Shown here in pieces: positions 19,989-29,716 of a DNA stretch of 64,000 nucleotides (position 1 is its first letter; each line of letters opens with the position of its first letter). Under the pieces are notes generated by a model. It searched no databases. It was not told the DNA's origin and was given only the letters and a program-made list of their open reading frames with translations. Source of the DNA: Luteimonas marina (GTDB lineage: Bacteria > Pseudomonadota > Gammaproteobacteria > Xanthomonadales > Xanthomonadaceae); the NCBI RefSeq assembly GCF_007859325.1, contig NZ_VOHK01000001.1, positions 682,001-746,000 of the forward strand, in the 5' to 3' direction. The translations under genes and the position numbers were made by a program.

Positions 19989-20881
19989 TGTCTGCTGTGC
20001 GCGCGGGTCCGGCCAGCCGAAGCCTGTCGCCTCACGATCACCAGGGTCGCCCGGAATCTCCACGTGGCCCGTACGTACACGTTGTCATTGCGGCGCGCGC
20101 CGGGCGATTTCCTCGCGCGGCGGAGGATGCCCCCGTTGGTCATGGTCTACCACACCCCACCGCATCCCGAGCAGTTCGTCGCTGACCTGAAATCGCTCAG
20201 CAACAGCTAGCCGTTGGGGCGCCGAGTAAACGATACCGGCGCCGTGATCGTAGGCCGCTTTGGCCGGAAGCGAACATCGATAGGGCAGGGGGTTAGGGAT
20301 GTTTATCAGGGGTAGGGAAGGGTCGTTTTCGACCCAGAGTTGACATTCCGAGTTTCTGAGAACTTGGCCGCCGTCCATTTCGTTCGCAACTTCTGAAACC
20401 GGTCAATCCGTTGCCGGGACATTCTGAGATTGCCCGCGCGTGAGCCCGTCTTACCCTAAGGAGTGGAGGGTTAAGACCCCTTTCCGACCCACGGTTCTCC
20501 CGCGAGACCCCGTGACAAGCGTAGACGCGTGGTGAAGCGGCGGTGCGCCCGCGCCCACCGTATCCAGGCCGTGCACGCCTGCCATGCCGGCCCCTGCCGG
20601 CGCTCGTCGCGAACTCCCCGCTGCTCCATTTGCCAGCGCCGCGGCCGCTCGCCGGCGCGTTGCCCGTTGGGATTGTCACAAGCCCACGCCCGCAGCGGGG
20701 GACGCCAGCCCTTGGTCAGTGCGCTGCAGGCGCGGGACGCATGCACCCGACCGATGGCCTGCAGCCATGGCAGGCAGGCGCCGGTGCACGTGCCCGGTTC
20801 GTGTCGTGGATGTGCAGGACGTCGCCGCGCGGCGACTGGTTTGGGCAGTTCCCCATCAACAGCCTATAGAGGACACCACCC
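19989..20881. other. Long intergenic region, start of the accessory island
   Basis: About 890 bp without a convincing gene. A 22-codon open frame ends at 20210 (MVYHTPPHPEQFVADLKSLS...), which might be a gene remnant. A dispersed repeat follows at 20261-20315 and a small hairpin (GGGTCG/CGACCC, 20320-20335). The remaining GC-rich frames on both strands have no recognisable domain. It marks the junction between the copper block and the unrelated genes downstream. Confidence 0.5.
20261..20315. repeat. Dispersed 55-bp intergenic repeat, copy A
   Basis: Aligns without gaps to 31181-31235 (copy B). TGGCCGGAAG is shared exactly, followed by AGGGCAGGGG-like, TTAGGGA, TTTATC and GGGGTAG blocks, with roughly three quarters of positions identical. 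Both copies are intergenic and about 10.9 kb apart. Confidence 0.7.
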
Positions 20882-21937
20882 ATGTTGCCTAACGTCAGGG
20901 TCGCAGTCTTGGCCGGAGGTTTGCTGCTGCTCGGCAATACAGCCGCGCACGAGATCAATCCGTTGCACGAAAAATACACGCAGAACTCCAACACTCCCTT
21001 TGGCCGCGCCTTCGATGCCGTGCACGAGGAGATCACGCAACTCGCTCGGGCTTGCCAACTCGCCCACCCAGGCCCCGTGCAGGCACCGCTGGTTTGCACC
21101 GATCGCAACACCCGGGACCAGGAGGCCCGCGGCAACAAATACGACTCGCTGGTGCGGGGCGTGTGGTGGAACGACGATCCCAACCAGTTGCTGTTCGCCG
21201 TACGGCAGGGGAAGTTCTGGGCGTGGATGCGCGATGCCCGCAGGATCGCGACGACCAACCATAACTGGAAGGGCAAGCCGGCCGCGATCGATGGCACCTA
21301 TTACATGGCCTATCGCAGTCACTACGGCGACCTGCAGTTCCTGCACGCGATGGCCTCGCGCAACGGTGAGCCGGCACGCGACACGCAGCAAAGCATCCTG
21401 CTGTGGGCCGAGTTTGCCTACGCCGTGGCCACGGGGCGCGTGGATCTGGAAACTAAGATGGATCGCGTGCCGCCCTCGGACTTGCAGCCGTATTTCCGGA
21501 ACCAAGGCGGCTGGACGGTCAACTATCTGTTCGCCCCGAGATACCGCCTCAAGTCCGCCAGCCACATCCGATCGATGGCGGCCGGATCGTTGCTGCACAT
21601 GGTGCAGGATTCGTACTCGGCCGCGCACGCGGATCGTGCGTTCGAGGCGAGCGACCGATGCCCGACCGGATCGGTGCTGGAGTTCCATTCCTATACCCAC
21701 CAACGTCCCGACCTGCATCAGGCCGTCGATCGCCGCACTGCCTGGCAGGCGCGTACGTTCACCACAGCGCAGGATCCGGTCAACGTCAGCGCTACCCTGC
21801 TGGCCTACATCGCACAGCGCGCTGACTGGAATGTTGTGCGCGACTACCTGCAGGGCACGGTGTTCTGTATCGACGAGGGCGCGCGTGAGGCGGGGCCGGG
21901 CGGATTCGTCGTGGCGACGACGGGAGGCCGGTCATGA
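20882..21937 (+). CDS. Secreted zinc-dependent phospholipase C-like protein
   Basis: 351 residues. A signal peptide (VRVAVLAGGLLLLGNTAAHE) is followed by HEINPLHEKY and FDAVHEEITQLARACQLAHP. The probable metal motif is LLHMVQDSYSAAHADR, then LEFHSYTHQRPDLHQA. The HEEIT start and the H-x3-D-x5-H motif resemble zinc-dependent phospholipase C/HET-C-like folds. This is a motif-level assignment, and the substrate is unknown. Its stop overlaps the next gene's ATG (ATGA, 21934-21937), so the two act as an operon, probably both outside the cytoplasm. Confidence 0.6.
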   Translation: MLPNVRVAVLAGGLLLLGNTAAHEINPLHEKYTQNSNTPFGRAFDAVHEEITQLARACQLAHPGPVQAPLVCTDRNTRDQEARGNKYDSLVRGVWWNDDPNQLLFAVRQGKFWAWMRDARRIATTNHNWKGKPAAIDGTYYMAYRSHYGDLQFLHAMASRNGEPARDTQQSILLWAEFAYAVATGRVDLETKMDRVPPSDLQPYFRNQGGWTVNYLFAPRYRLKSASHIRSMAAGSLLHMVQDSYSAAHADRAFEASDRCPTGSVLEFHSYTHQRPDLHQAVDRRTAWQARTFTTAQDPVNVSATLLAYIAQRADWNVVRDYLQGTVFCIDEGAREAGPGGFVVATTGGRS

Positions 21938-23289
21938 TCCGCCATGCTTTAGTCGTGATAGCGATGCTGTGCCTGACCGGGTGCATCAACCTCTACAAGC
22001 GCGTCGACAGCGGGCCCGACGGCGAGCCAATGGCATTCAACGGCATTCGGGATCATCTTGCCACCGGGCCACTGCATGTCATGCAAATACACGGCATGGG
22101 TGACCACTCGGGCCCAAACGACTGCGGCAAAAGCTCGCAGAACATCAAGCTGCAACTCGCCATCGCGGATCGCTTGGGCTATCGCCACGACATGGGCTAC
22201 GGCGCATCGGATCCCGGGAACGTCACCATCGGCGGTACGGTTGCCGGCACCTATTCGGTGCGCAGGTACTCCGATCCGAAGGGGGAGGGAAACGACCTGT
22301 ACTTCTCCTGCGTGACCTGGGGCGAAACCGGCCGGATCATCAAGCAGGGCATGTTGGAACTCAACGATAAGTTTCTGGAGGAGAACGAGAACGAGCGGCA
22401 CCGCGCGCCGATCAACCGGGCAGCCAAGCGTTTCGTCAATCGCAGCTTCTCCGATCCCTTGATCTACCAAGGCCCGATGGGTGCCTACATTCGGCGCGTG
22501 GTTTGGGACGGCATAGAGGGCTCGATCCGCTTGCATGTCCATCAGCAGGCTGACGCATCGCTCGCCAGCATGGAAGTCCAGACATTGCAGGCAAAAGCGC
22601 TCGCCTTCATGGGGGAAGTGCAGGTGGCGATCATCAGCGACAGCCTTGGCAGCCGGATCGTGTTCGATGTGGTGTGTTCCGTTGGGGGCGGTGACTGCCA
22701 AGGGGGGCCGCATCTTGAAATGCTGCCCCCGCAACGGGCCTCGCGAAACCAGGCTGATGCCACGGCCGGGATCGACGCCATGCTTGCCGGACGCCTCGCC
22801 GGGTCGGTGCGTAGCGTCTACATGCTCGCAAACCAGTTGCCCTTGCTGGAGCTTGCGTACCTAGAGCCGCCGGCGGAGGGGACATCATTGGAGCACCTGA
22901 TCGGCACGACCGACCGGTGCTACCGGCCGCTGCTGGGACCGTATCCAGAGGCCGCGCGCATTGGGGCGGCTGGCCGAACTGAAGAAAAAATCCAAATGGT
23001 GGCATTCACCGACGCCAATGATGCGTTGAGCTATCACCTCAGTGATGCCTACAAGAGTCGCTGTTCCTCGGCCTACGTCATGAGCAACGGGGCAGCCGAT
23101 GATGTGGCGACGGAGGGTGCGCGCTTGGAAAGAAAGGTTGAGTTGTCCGTCGAATTCATCAATGTCACCTTCCCTAATGCCATCCCGCGGTGGCTATTCG
23201 TCTACAGCTCACTGGGCAAGGCCCACTCGGGCGGATTCAAGGGCAATCGACGTGCGGTGGGCTATCTCGTCGACGGCAGTCATCGATGA
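21934..23289 (+). CDS. Lipoprotein with alpha/beta-hydrolase features
   Basis: 451 residues. A lipobox ends the signal segment (ALVVIAMLCLTGCINLYKRV, cleavage before Cys). PLHVMQIHGMGDHSGPNDCG resembles the oxyanion-hole strand of lipases, and AIISDSLGSRIVFDVV fits the nucleophile elbow (S-x-S-x-G). A late histidine occurs in LGKAHSGGFKGN. It could therefore be an envelope lipase or esterase, but no family name can be given. It is translationally coupled to the phospholipase-like gene, suggesting the pair processes one lipid substrate or forms an effector pair. Confidence 0.5.
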   Translation: MIRHALVVIAMLCLTGCINLYKRVDSGPDGEPMAFNGIRDHLATGPLHVMQIHGMGDHSGPNDCGKSSQNIKLQLAIADRLGYRHDMGYGASDPGNVTIGGTVAGTYSVRRYSDPKGEGNDLYFSCVTWGETGRIIKQGMLELNDKFLEENENERHRAPINRAAKRFVNRSFSDPLIYQGPMGAYIRRVVWDGIEGSIRLHVHQQADASLASMEVQTLQAKALAFMGEVQVAIISDSLGSRIVFDVVCSVGGGDCQGGPHLEMLPPQRASRNQADATAGIDAMLAGRLAGSVRSVYMLANQLPLLELAYLEPPAEGTSLEHLIGTTDRCYRPLLGPYPEAARIGAAGRTEEKIQMVAFTDANDALSYHLSDAYKSRCSSAYVMSNGAADDVATEGARLERKVELSVEFINVTFPNAIPRWLFVYSSLGKAHSGGFKGNRRAVGYLVDGSHR

Positions 23290-23478
23290 GGGCTTGGCCA
23301 GTCGATGGCTAGCAGGTAGGAGCGATCGCCATATGAATCGGAGTTGGAGCAGATCGCTTAAGGCTGGGATTCTTGTCGGTTGGAAAGAGACGGGTCAGTT
23401 CGTAAGCTGGTAAGCTCCCCCTGATCCCGGACACCCGACAAGTAGAACTTTCTGGCATCTTTTCAGCCAGGAGGTTCC

Positions 23479-23745
23479 ATGAAGAAGTCGAAGTTCAGCG
23501 AGGCGCAGATCGTCTCGATCCTCAAGCAGGGTGATGCCGGGATTCCGGTGAAAGATCTCTGCCGGCAGGCGGGGATCAGCACGGCGACGTACTACCAGTG
23601 GAAGTCGAAGTTCGGCGGGATGGAGGCGTCGGACCTGAGAAGGGTCAAGGACCTGGAAGCGGAGAACGCCAAGCTCAAGCGGATGTATGCGGAGCTGGCG
23701 CTGGACAACGCGGCGATGAAGGACCTGATCGCAAGAAAACTGTAG
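23479..23745 (+). CDS. IS3-family transposase OrfA
   Basis: 88 residues: KKSKFSEAQIVSILKQGDAG then VKDLCRQAGISTATYYQWKS, a helix-turn-helix DNA-binding domain. A leucine-zipper-like segment (VKDLEAENAKLKRMYAELAL) follows. It binds the IS ends. A slippery run AAGAAAAC at 23733-23740, just before the stop, lets ribosomes shift to -1 and continue into orfB, giving the OrfAB transposase. Confidence 0.93.
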   Translation: MKKSKFSEAQIVSILKQGDAGIPVKDLCRQAGISTATYYQWKSKFGGMEASDLRRVKDLEAENAKLKRMYAELALDNAAMKDLIARKL

Positions 23746-23750
23746 GGCCG

Positions 23751-24593
23751 GTGCAGAAGCGCGAGGCGGTGCGGTTCCTCGTCGAGGTTCATGCCCGCCC
23801 CCTGCGCCGGTCTTGCGATTGCGTGGGGTTGTCCCGCTCGGCCTGGTATGCGCCGCCGCTGGACTGGACGGTGCGCGACGCCGAGCTCATCGCGGCGCTG
23901 GCCCGCCTGGTCGAGGCGGCGCCCAGCCGGGGCTTCGACAAGTGCTGCCAGGCGCTGGAGAAGACCCATCCGCAGTGGAACCACAAGCGCATCTATCGGG
24001 TGTACTGCCAGATGAAGCTCAATCTGCGGCGTGCGGCCAAGCAACGGCTCCCCAAGCGCGAGCGGGTGCCCCTGTACGTGCCCGAACACCCAGACGTGGT
24101 GTGGTCGGCCGACTTCATGCTCGATGCACTGGCCTGTGGCCGGCCGTTCCGCACCTTCAACCTCATCGACGACTTCAACCGCGAGGGCGTGCACATCGAG
24201 ATCGATACCAGCATCACTTCGGCCCGGTTGGTCCGCATCTTCGAGCGCATCGCCCAAGAGCGCCCGTTACCGCAGGTGTTACGAACGGACAATGGCCCGG
24301 AGTTCTTGGGCGAGGCGTTCGTGCAGTTGGCTAAAGGACACGGCATGGCCATCCAGTACACCCAGCCGGGCAAGCCCAACCAGAACGCCTACATCGAACG
24401 CTTCAACCGCACCTATCGCGAGGAAGTGCTGGACCGGTACCTGTTCGCCCGCCTCGACGACGTACGCGAAGCGACCTGGCGGTTCCTGATCGACTACAAC
24501 GAGCAACGCCCCCATACGTCCCTCGGCGGCATGACGCCGGCCGAGTACAGGTCCCATAACGCCAGAAAGTCTACTTTCGCTGTGTCCGCTTGA
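23751..24593 (+). CDS. IS3-family transposase OrfB (DDE catalytic part)
   Basis: About 280 residues in the -1 frame relative to orfA, starting from a GTG at 23751 or made mainly as an OrfAB fusion. The DDE retroviral-type integrase core is visible: WSADFMLDALACG (first Asp), VLRTDNGPEFLGEAF (second Asp), NQNAYIERFNRTYREEVLD (Glu). The C-terminal YNEQRPHTSLGGMTPAEYR is the IS3 hallmark. The coding region is intact, so the element may still be active. Confidence 0.93.
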   Translation: MQKREAVRFLVEVHARPLRRSCDCVGLSRSAWYAPPLDWTVRDAELIAALARLVEAAPSRGFDKCCQALEKTHPQWNHKRIYRVYCQMKLNLRRAAKQRLPKRERVPLYVPEHPDVVWSADFMLDALACGRPFRTFNLIDDFNREGVHIEIDTSITSARLVRIFERIAQERPLPQVLRTDNGPEFLGEAFVQLAKGHGMAIQYTQPGKPNQNAYIERFNRTYREEVLDRYLFARLDDVREATWRFLIDYNEQRPHTSLGGMTPAEYRSHNARKSTFAVSA

Positions 24594-24820
24594 CGGGGGA
24601 GCTTACGGTTGGAGCGAATCGCGATGGCGGACTTCCCGGAGCTGTCGTCGCCGGATCAGTTCCAGGCCCGGGGCGAAGGCGCCGGCAGGTGATCGCGGGG
24701 ACGGAAAGGCGTGGCGTGGCCCGCGATTCTTGTGCGGCTATCCGAGCGACGGGCAACTCGGGGGCATGCGCGACTCCGATGCCTGCGCATGCAGGACACC
24801 GGAACCCATCGTGGTCGGCG

Positions 24821-26134
24821 TCAGGAGGCCACACCCATGCCCGCGTAGTAGCGCTTGAATGACTCGATGGTCATGGCGAACACGCCGCGGGTGTTCAACG
24901 GCGTAGTCCTGGTCCAGTTGATCTCGTGGCTGTCCCAGTCGCCGGCCAGGGTATCGACCACGCCTTCGTGGACGCCCCAGGGGTTGCGTAGCACGATGTA
25001 GCGCTCCAGCCTCGATGGCTGGCCCCGTACCCATACCGGCAACCGGCGCGTGATCCACCCCAGGACCGAGTAACAATGCCAGCCCACGATGCCGGTGGTG
25101 CTGTCGTAGGCGATTGTATCCGGCGCATCCTCGGCATTGCCGTAAGTCCAAGCCGTGATCGGGCTGATGGCGCGACCGCTGTGGATGCCGGTGAGGGGCA
25201 TGAACGGTCCGTTGGAACTCGGCGTGGCGATGCAGTTCTTGCGCAGTTCCGTCCAAAGATCGTCGGCGCTGGTTCCACTGGTACTCCAGCCGCGGGGCGT
25301 GGTGCCGGGGACGAGTGCTGCGCTGGCATGGTAGCAACTGCCTCCGTGGAGCACGCGGATGTCCGGCCTGTCGGTGAGATTCCCCGAGCGGAACTTGGCA
25401 AAAGCCTTCTCATAGACGCAGGGCCAGATCTCTCCGGGCTCCGCCGACCGCGCGAACAACGGCCAGGCACTGCCGTTGAAGACCGGCACCTTCTCCGTGA
25501 CCTCGAACCGCTTTTTGGTCGTGGGCGTGTCGGCGAACTCGATCATGTTGACGAAATCGTCTGGGCCGGCGCCGGTCGTGCGATTGCGTTGCACGATTGC
25601 ATAGGGACGCGACAATGACACCGAGGCCATCGCCGCGATCAGCCAGCAGTCGCCCACGCCGCCTTGGATCGGATCGCCGAACTCGGTGCCTTCCTCGAAG
25701 AAATCCCCGGGGTCGGTCCAAGTGGCGCCGGGGTATTCGGTCCCGACCAACTGCGGAAGCACGCTCGGAACGATCATGTCGATCAGGCGTTGCCTCAGCT
25801 CCGGTCGGATGCGCGCGTACAGTTCGGCCTTCAGCGGACGCAGCTGTAGTTGCGCAGGTGCGGCCCTGGCTGTCCGCTTGCCAATGGTCTTGGCCTTCGG
25901 CACGGTCTTCTTCGCTCGTTTGGATGGCTTGCGTGCGTCGCCCAGGATCGAGTCCTGCAGCGCGAACACCGGTGAGCCCTTGCCGCCATCGAACAGGCGG
26001 TCGGCGGGGGTCTCCAGGGTTCTTTCCAGAAGCTCGAGGGGACGTTCGATCCGGTTCCAGTCGATCCGCTTGCCGATCAGGGTTTCGGCGAGCGCGTAGG
26101 GGTTGATGGCTCCACCCAAGGGGGGGCTGTCCAT
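24821..26134 (-). CDS. Bacterial calpain-like cysteine protease (family C2)
   Basis: 437 residues. The calpain catalytic triad is present: QGGVGDCWLIAAMASVSL (Cys163), GIVGWHCYSVLGW (His353) and YIVLRNPWG (Asn384), in the correct order and spacing for a C2 papain-like core. The first ~130 residues include a basic linker (KPSKRAKKTVPKAKTIGKRT) and no recognisable domain. No signal peptide, EF-hand or C2 domain is seen, so calcium regulation cannot be assumed. It stands alone on the minus strand between the IS and the helicase gene. The substrate is unknown. Confidence 0.85.
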   Translation of the reverse strand: MDSPPLGGAINPYALAETLIGKRIDWNRIERPLELLERTLETPADRLFDGGKGSPVFALQDSILGDARKPSKRAKKTVPKAKTIGKRTARAAPAQLQLRPLKAELYARIRPELRQRLIDMIVPSVLPQLVGTEYPGATWTDPGDFFEEGTEFGDPIQGGVGDCWLIAAMASVSLSRPYAIVQRNRTTGAGPDDFVNMIEFADTPTTKKRFEVTEKVPVFNGSAWPLFARSAEPGEIWPCVYEKAFAKFRSGNLTDRPDIRVLHGGSCYHASAALVPGTTPRGWSTSGTSADDLWTELRKNCIATPSSNGPFMPLTGIHSGRAISPITAWTYGNAEDAPDTIAYDSTTGIVGWHCYSVLGWITRRLPVWVRGQPSRLERYIVLRNPWGVHEGVVDTLAGDWDSHEINWTRTTPLNTRGVFAMTIESFKRYYAGMGVAS

Positions 26135-26642
26135 AGGAAATCCATTTGGCTAGTTGAGGGGACGAGACGCCTTGGTCTCGTTCCGATCAACGTCCTGGTC
26201 GAAGCCGCAGGGCCAACCGCTCGTCGGCAGACGGCACATCGCGGTGCAGGCATGCGCACGCTCGCTCGCGGTAGGTGGAAATCAGCCCCGCGGCGTAATG
26301 CAATGTCGCGGATCTAGCACGAGGCCTAGATCCAGAAGGAGCGGCAGAAGAAGGCGACCCGCAAGAAGAAGGTCAATGGTAGCCAAAAGCGGAATGGGCC
26401 CATGACACGCGAGGAAATCGCCAAGCTGCCTCCGGTCGTCCCGCCACGTCCCCCGCCGCGCAATGCCAGGGAGCGTTTGGAGCGCGCCTTGGGACCGGAT
26501 GAAGGCGAGCGCAGGCGTCGCGGGGGGCAGCCCTGTTGTCCAGGGTGGTAGCCCCGGGCTAGGGCGGCGGCGCTAGGTTCTGACCGCGGGTCCCATGGCA
26601 AGATGGCACAAGGACAAGGGGAGCGAGGGACTGGGGTAGCGA
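26135..26642. other. Intergenic region with one small open frame
   Basis: About 500 bp. On the plus strand an open frame from 26402 to 26550 gives 49 residues (MTREEIAKLPPVVPPRPPPR...GQPCCPGW). The same frame is open upstream from about 26330 as a Lys-rich stretch without a start codon, so it may be a gene remnant. No known domain is recognisable and no RNA gene was found. Confidence 0.4.
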
Positions 26643-29474
26643 ATGATCGAGGGAATACTGGCTTGGCAAGCCATCATTTTCGTGTCGATTGCTCTGGGCG
26701 GGCGCAAGCGAGGCTGGATCGTCGGGTTCTGGGTGGTCTGGACCCTCCTGCAGGTGTTCGCTCTGTGGCTATCCGTTATCCAGTTCGGCACGATATGGCT
26801 TGCTTGGTCGATATTTGGCAGCAAGACTTCCAGCGCCGTTGAAGCCCCTCCACCCAAACTTGATCCCGCGGTCGAGGCTGAGCGGCTGGCCAAGCAGAAG
26901 CGTGAGGACGATGAGTTCAAAGAGGCGCACCGGCTATGGGTTAGCCACTTGTCTGGGGCGCTGCGCGCTGGGCGATGGATCCCGAACGGTAGTGCTGGGA
27001 GATTGCTGGCCAAGTACCCAGCACCTAAGCACGCCCGCAAGACCTGGAAGCAGTCGGTCGGCGAGTCGACACCCGAAGAGACCTTGCGTCTTCAGTTCGA
27101 CAAGTTGAATGCCCAACACTTGGCACGCCAGAAGATTGCACGCAAGGACTTCTTCGCAGCCGTGGAGAAGAACCCACTCACGGACGAGCAGATCCACGCC
27201 TGCGTATGCATGGATGACGCGGTCATGGTCGTGGCTGCCGCAGGTTCGGGCAAGACGTCCACGATGGTGGCCAAGACCGGGTATGCCTTACATGAAGGCC
27301 TGGCCACATCCGAGCAGATCCTGCTGCTCGCGTTCAACCGGGCCACGGCCGACGAAGTGGGGCAGCGCATTGCCGAGCAGTTGAAGGGCGTACCGCAGGT
27401 CGAGAAGGTCAGGTCCAACACCTTCCACGCCTTCGGCATTGATGTCATCGCCAAGGCTACTGGCAAGAAGCCGTCGCTGGCCCCGTGGGTAGACCCCAGC
27501 AATCCCGGCGCCGACGTGCGGGAGGTGGGCGACATCATTCGGATGCTGTCCGAGCAGGACAAGACATTCAAGCGCGACTGGGACCTGTTCCGGACGGTGT
27601 ACGCCCGAGATGTAGGCAAGTGGGGCCAGCCCGACGAGCCGGAAGCCTATGCCAACGGCGTGCGAGGCTTTCGAACGGCCCGGGGGGAGGTGGTCAAGAG
27701 CAAGGAAGAACGCACGATCGCCGACTGGCTTTTCTACAACGGCGTGAACTATGAGTACGAGCGCCCCTACGAACACGAGACGGCTGACCACCAACACAGG
27801 CAGTACTTCCCCGACTTCTACTACCCCGATGCCAAGCTCTACCACGAGCATTTCGCGCTGAACGACAAGGGGCAGGCGCCCAAGCATTTTCAGGACTACC
27901 TGTCAGGCGTGAGGTGGAAGCGTGAGCTTCACGCCAGGATGGGGACAGCACTGTTTGAGACCACATCGCATGGTCTGTTGACAGGCGACGCTATCCCGGC
28001 CCTGGAACACGCACTTATTGAGCGGGGCGTGCAGCCTGTCTTTGATCCGAGCAAGGAAGTCACAGGCCTGCCGCGTGTCCATGAGCAGGACCTGGCTCGA
28101 TCGTTCCGGGTATTCCAGCAGCACGTGAAGAACAATGGCCTGACCCACCAGGATCTGCTGGCAGCGCTCAAAGCCCAGTCCAAGGACGGCTTTGGTGCAC
28201 GCCTGCGGATGTATCTGTCCATCTACGAGCGGATTGCGGCCGAATGGGAGAAGCGCCTGCAGCGGGGAAACTTCATCGATTTCGAGGATATGCTGATCCT
28301 GGCCGCAGAGCACGTGGAGTCCGGGGCCTACAAGAGCCCGTATACCCTGATCTTGGCTGATGAGTTCCAGGACAGCTCGCGCGCCCGTATCCGGCTGTTG
28401 AGAGCCTTATCCAATCAATCCGATCCGCCCGCGCACCTGTGCGTGGTGGGTGACGACTGGCAGGGTATCAACCGCTTCGCAGGCTCGGACATCACGGTGA
28501 TGACCGAGTTCGAGAAGACGTTCGACAACGCCACGCGCCTGTCGCTTAGCACCACGTTCCGGTGCCCGCAAGACTTGTGCAACGTATCCAGCCAGTTCGT
28601 CCAGGCCAACCCCGCGCAGATCAAAAAGAAGGTCAAGACCACCAACCCGCTGACCAAGACCCCCATTCTGGCCTATGGTTTCGCAGACCAGGACAGCATT
28701 GCCGGCTACGTCGAAAAGCAACTGGTCCACATGCACCAGCTGGCAGTTGAAGGAAAGGTGACGCCGGCCAACGGGTCACATATCACGGTCATGCTCCTGG
28801 GGCGCTACCGCGATGACAAGCCCACGGCGCTGGAGTCCTGGCAACGTAGGTTCGGTGACAAGTTGAAGATCGAGTTCCGCACCGCCCACGGCTCCAAGGG
28901 GTTAGAGGCCGAGTACGTTTTCGTCCTCAATGTCGTAGAAGGTACGCGCGGCTTCCCCAGCCAGATCCAGGACGACCCCGCGCTGCAGCTGGCCATGCCG
29001 GCGCCGGACCCGTTCCCGTTTGCCGAGGAACGCCGCCTGTTCTACGTGGCCATGACCCGCGCCCGCAAGCAAGTTCGGCTCTATACAACACTGGGCCAGC
29101 CCTCGCGGTTCCTGGTGGAGCTTGCCAAGAAGGAACACATCAGGATCGAGCCGATCGACGGCGAGGCCCTGGAACCATGCCCGGAATGCGGTCGCGGGGT
29201 CTTGCAGCTGCGGTCAGGCCCTTTTGGCGACTTCCACGGATGTAGTCGCTTTCCCGCGTGTACCTTCAAGCGGAAGGTGGACCAAGGCACGGCCACCCCC
29301 GCCCAGCCCAGAACACGAGCCCAGCGGCTGCCGGCCAGTACCAAGGCGGGTGATCAATGCCCGGTATGTAGAGGAGGCGTCATTCAGTCGAGGAATGGGC
29401 GGAATGGGCCATTCTTGGGCTGTTCCCGCTTCCGGGAAGGCTGTCGGGCAACGGGAAATACAGGTCAGGGATAG
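26643..29474 (+). CDS. Membrane-anchored UvrD-type helicase with nuclease-like insert and two zinc fingers
   Basis: 943 residues. Two N-terminal membrane helices (LAWQAIIFVSIALGG; IVGFWVVWTLLQVFALWLSV) precede a superfamily-1 helicase: Walker A VVAAAGSGKTSTMVAK, Walker B ILADEFQDSSRARI, VVGDDWQGINRFAG, STTFRCPQ, AHGSKGLEAEYVFVLN and FYVAMTRARKQVRLY. Between motifs Ia and II lies a PD-(D/E)XK-like region (EERTIADWLFYNG, QYFPDFYYPDAKLYHEHFAL). The C terminus has two topoisomerase-type C4 fingers (CPECGRGVLQLR...C; CPVCRGGVIQSR...C). It resembles helicase IV with added anchors. It neighbours the SEFIR gene, so a defence role is plausible. Confidence 0.88.
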   Translation: MIEGILAWQAIIFVSIALGGRKRGWIVGFWVVWTLLQVFALWLSVIQFGTIWLAWSIFGSKTSSAVEAPPPKLDPAVEAERLAKQKREDDEFKEAHRLWVSHLSGALRAGRWIPNGSAGRLLAKYPAPKHARKTWKQSVGESTPEETLRLQFDKLNAQHLARQKIARKDFFAAVEKNPLTDEQIHACVCMDDAVMVVAAAGSGKTSTMVAKTGYALHEGLATSEQILLLAFNRATADEVGQRIAEQLKGVPQVEKVRSNTFHAFGIDVIAKATGKKPSLAPWVDPSNPGADVREVGDIIRMLSEQDKTFKRDWDLFRTVYARDVGKWGQPDEPEAYANGVRGFRTARGEVVKSKEERTIADWLFYNGVNYEYERPYEHETADHQHRQYFPDFYYPDAKLYHEHFALNDKGQAPKHFQDYLSGVRWKRELHARMGTALFETTSHGLLTGDAIPALEHALIERGVQPVFDPSKEVTGLPRVHEQDLARSFRVFQQHVKNNGLTHQDLLAALKAQSKDGFGARLRMYLSIYERIAAEWEKRLQRGNFIDFEDMLILAAEHVESGAYKSPYTLILADEFQDSSRARIRLLRALSNQSDPPAHLCVVGDDWQGINRFAGSDITVMTEFEKTFDNATRLSLSTTFRCPQDLCNVSSQFVQANPAQIKKKVKTTNPLTKTPILAYGFADQDSIAGYVEKQLVHMHQLAVEGKVTPANGSHITVMLLGRYRDDKPTALESWQRRFGDKLKIEFRTAHGSKGLEAEYVFVLNVVEGTRGFPSQIQDDPALQLAMPAPDPFPFAEERRLFYVAMTRARKQVRLYTTLGQPSRFLVELAKKEHIRIEPIDGEALEPCPECGRGVLQLRSGPFGDFHGCSRFPACTFKRKVDQGTATPAQPRTRAQRLPASTKAGDQCPVCRGGVIQSRNGRNGPFLGCSRFREGCRATGNTGQG

Positions 29475-29481
29475 GAGGCAG

Positions 29482-29513
29482 GAATGGCCACTTCCGACCC
29501 GAAGCGGCCATTC
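29482..29513 (+). terminator. Stem-loop downstream of the helicase gene
   Basis: GAATGGCC (29482-29489) pairs with GGCCATTC (29506-29513). Inside, CTTC/GAAG extends the stem around the loop CGACCC with one A-C mismatch. It begins 7 bp after the helicase stop. No U-tract follows. It may be a member of a repetitive hairpin family rather than a classical terminator. Confidence 0.55.
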
Positions 29514-29716
29514 GCACCCGTTCCCTTGGTAGGGGCCTACTAACGCGCCATCAATGAAAACTGTCCCTGACACCTCTGGTGGGGCTCTTGCAGCATTCTT
29601 TTGGTATTCGGGCAAGCCAACACTTGACCGTTTTCGCCGATTCCTTGGGGTCAATGCTCTGCTTGACTACGCCGATACCGCCCCAATATTGGCAGTCACT
29701 TGGGGGAGGGAATTCA

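Larger units (their letters stand above)
23410..24606 (+). mobile_element. IS3-family insertion sequence (IS407-like), ~1.2 kb
   Basis: Carries orfA and orfB of an IS3 transposase in -1 frame relation. The ends match as inverted repeats: GTAAGCTCCCCC at 23410-23421 and its complement at 24595-24606, with similarity continuing inwards (CGGACAC, then AAGTAGA and CTTTCTGGC). No clear target duplication is visible: GCTG precedes and GGTT follows. That suggests an old insertion or later rearrangement. Confidence 0.88.

Noticed and set aside
20529..22103. 524-codon plus-strand frame crossing the phospholipase-like gene
   Set aside because: Out of frame with the gene that has a signal peptide and metal motif, and compositionally biased (Arg/Ser/Thr/Pro).
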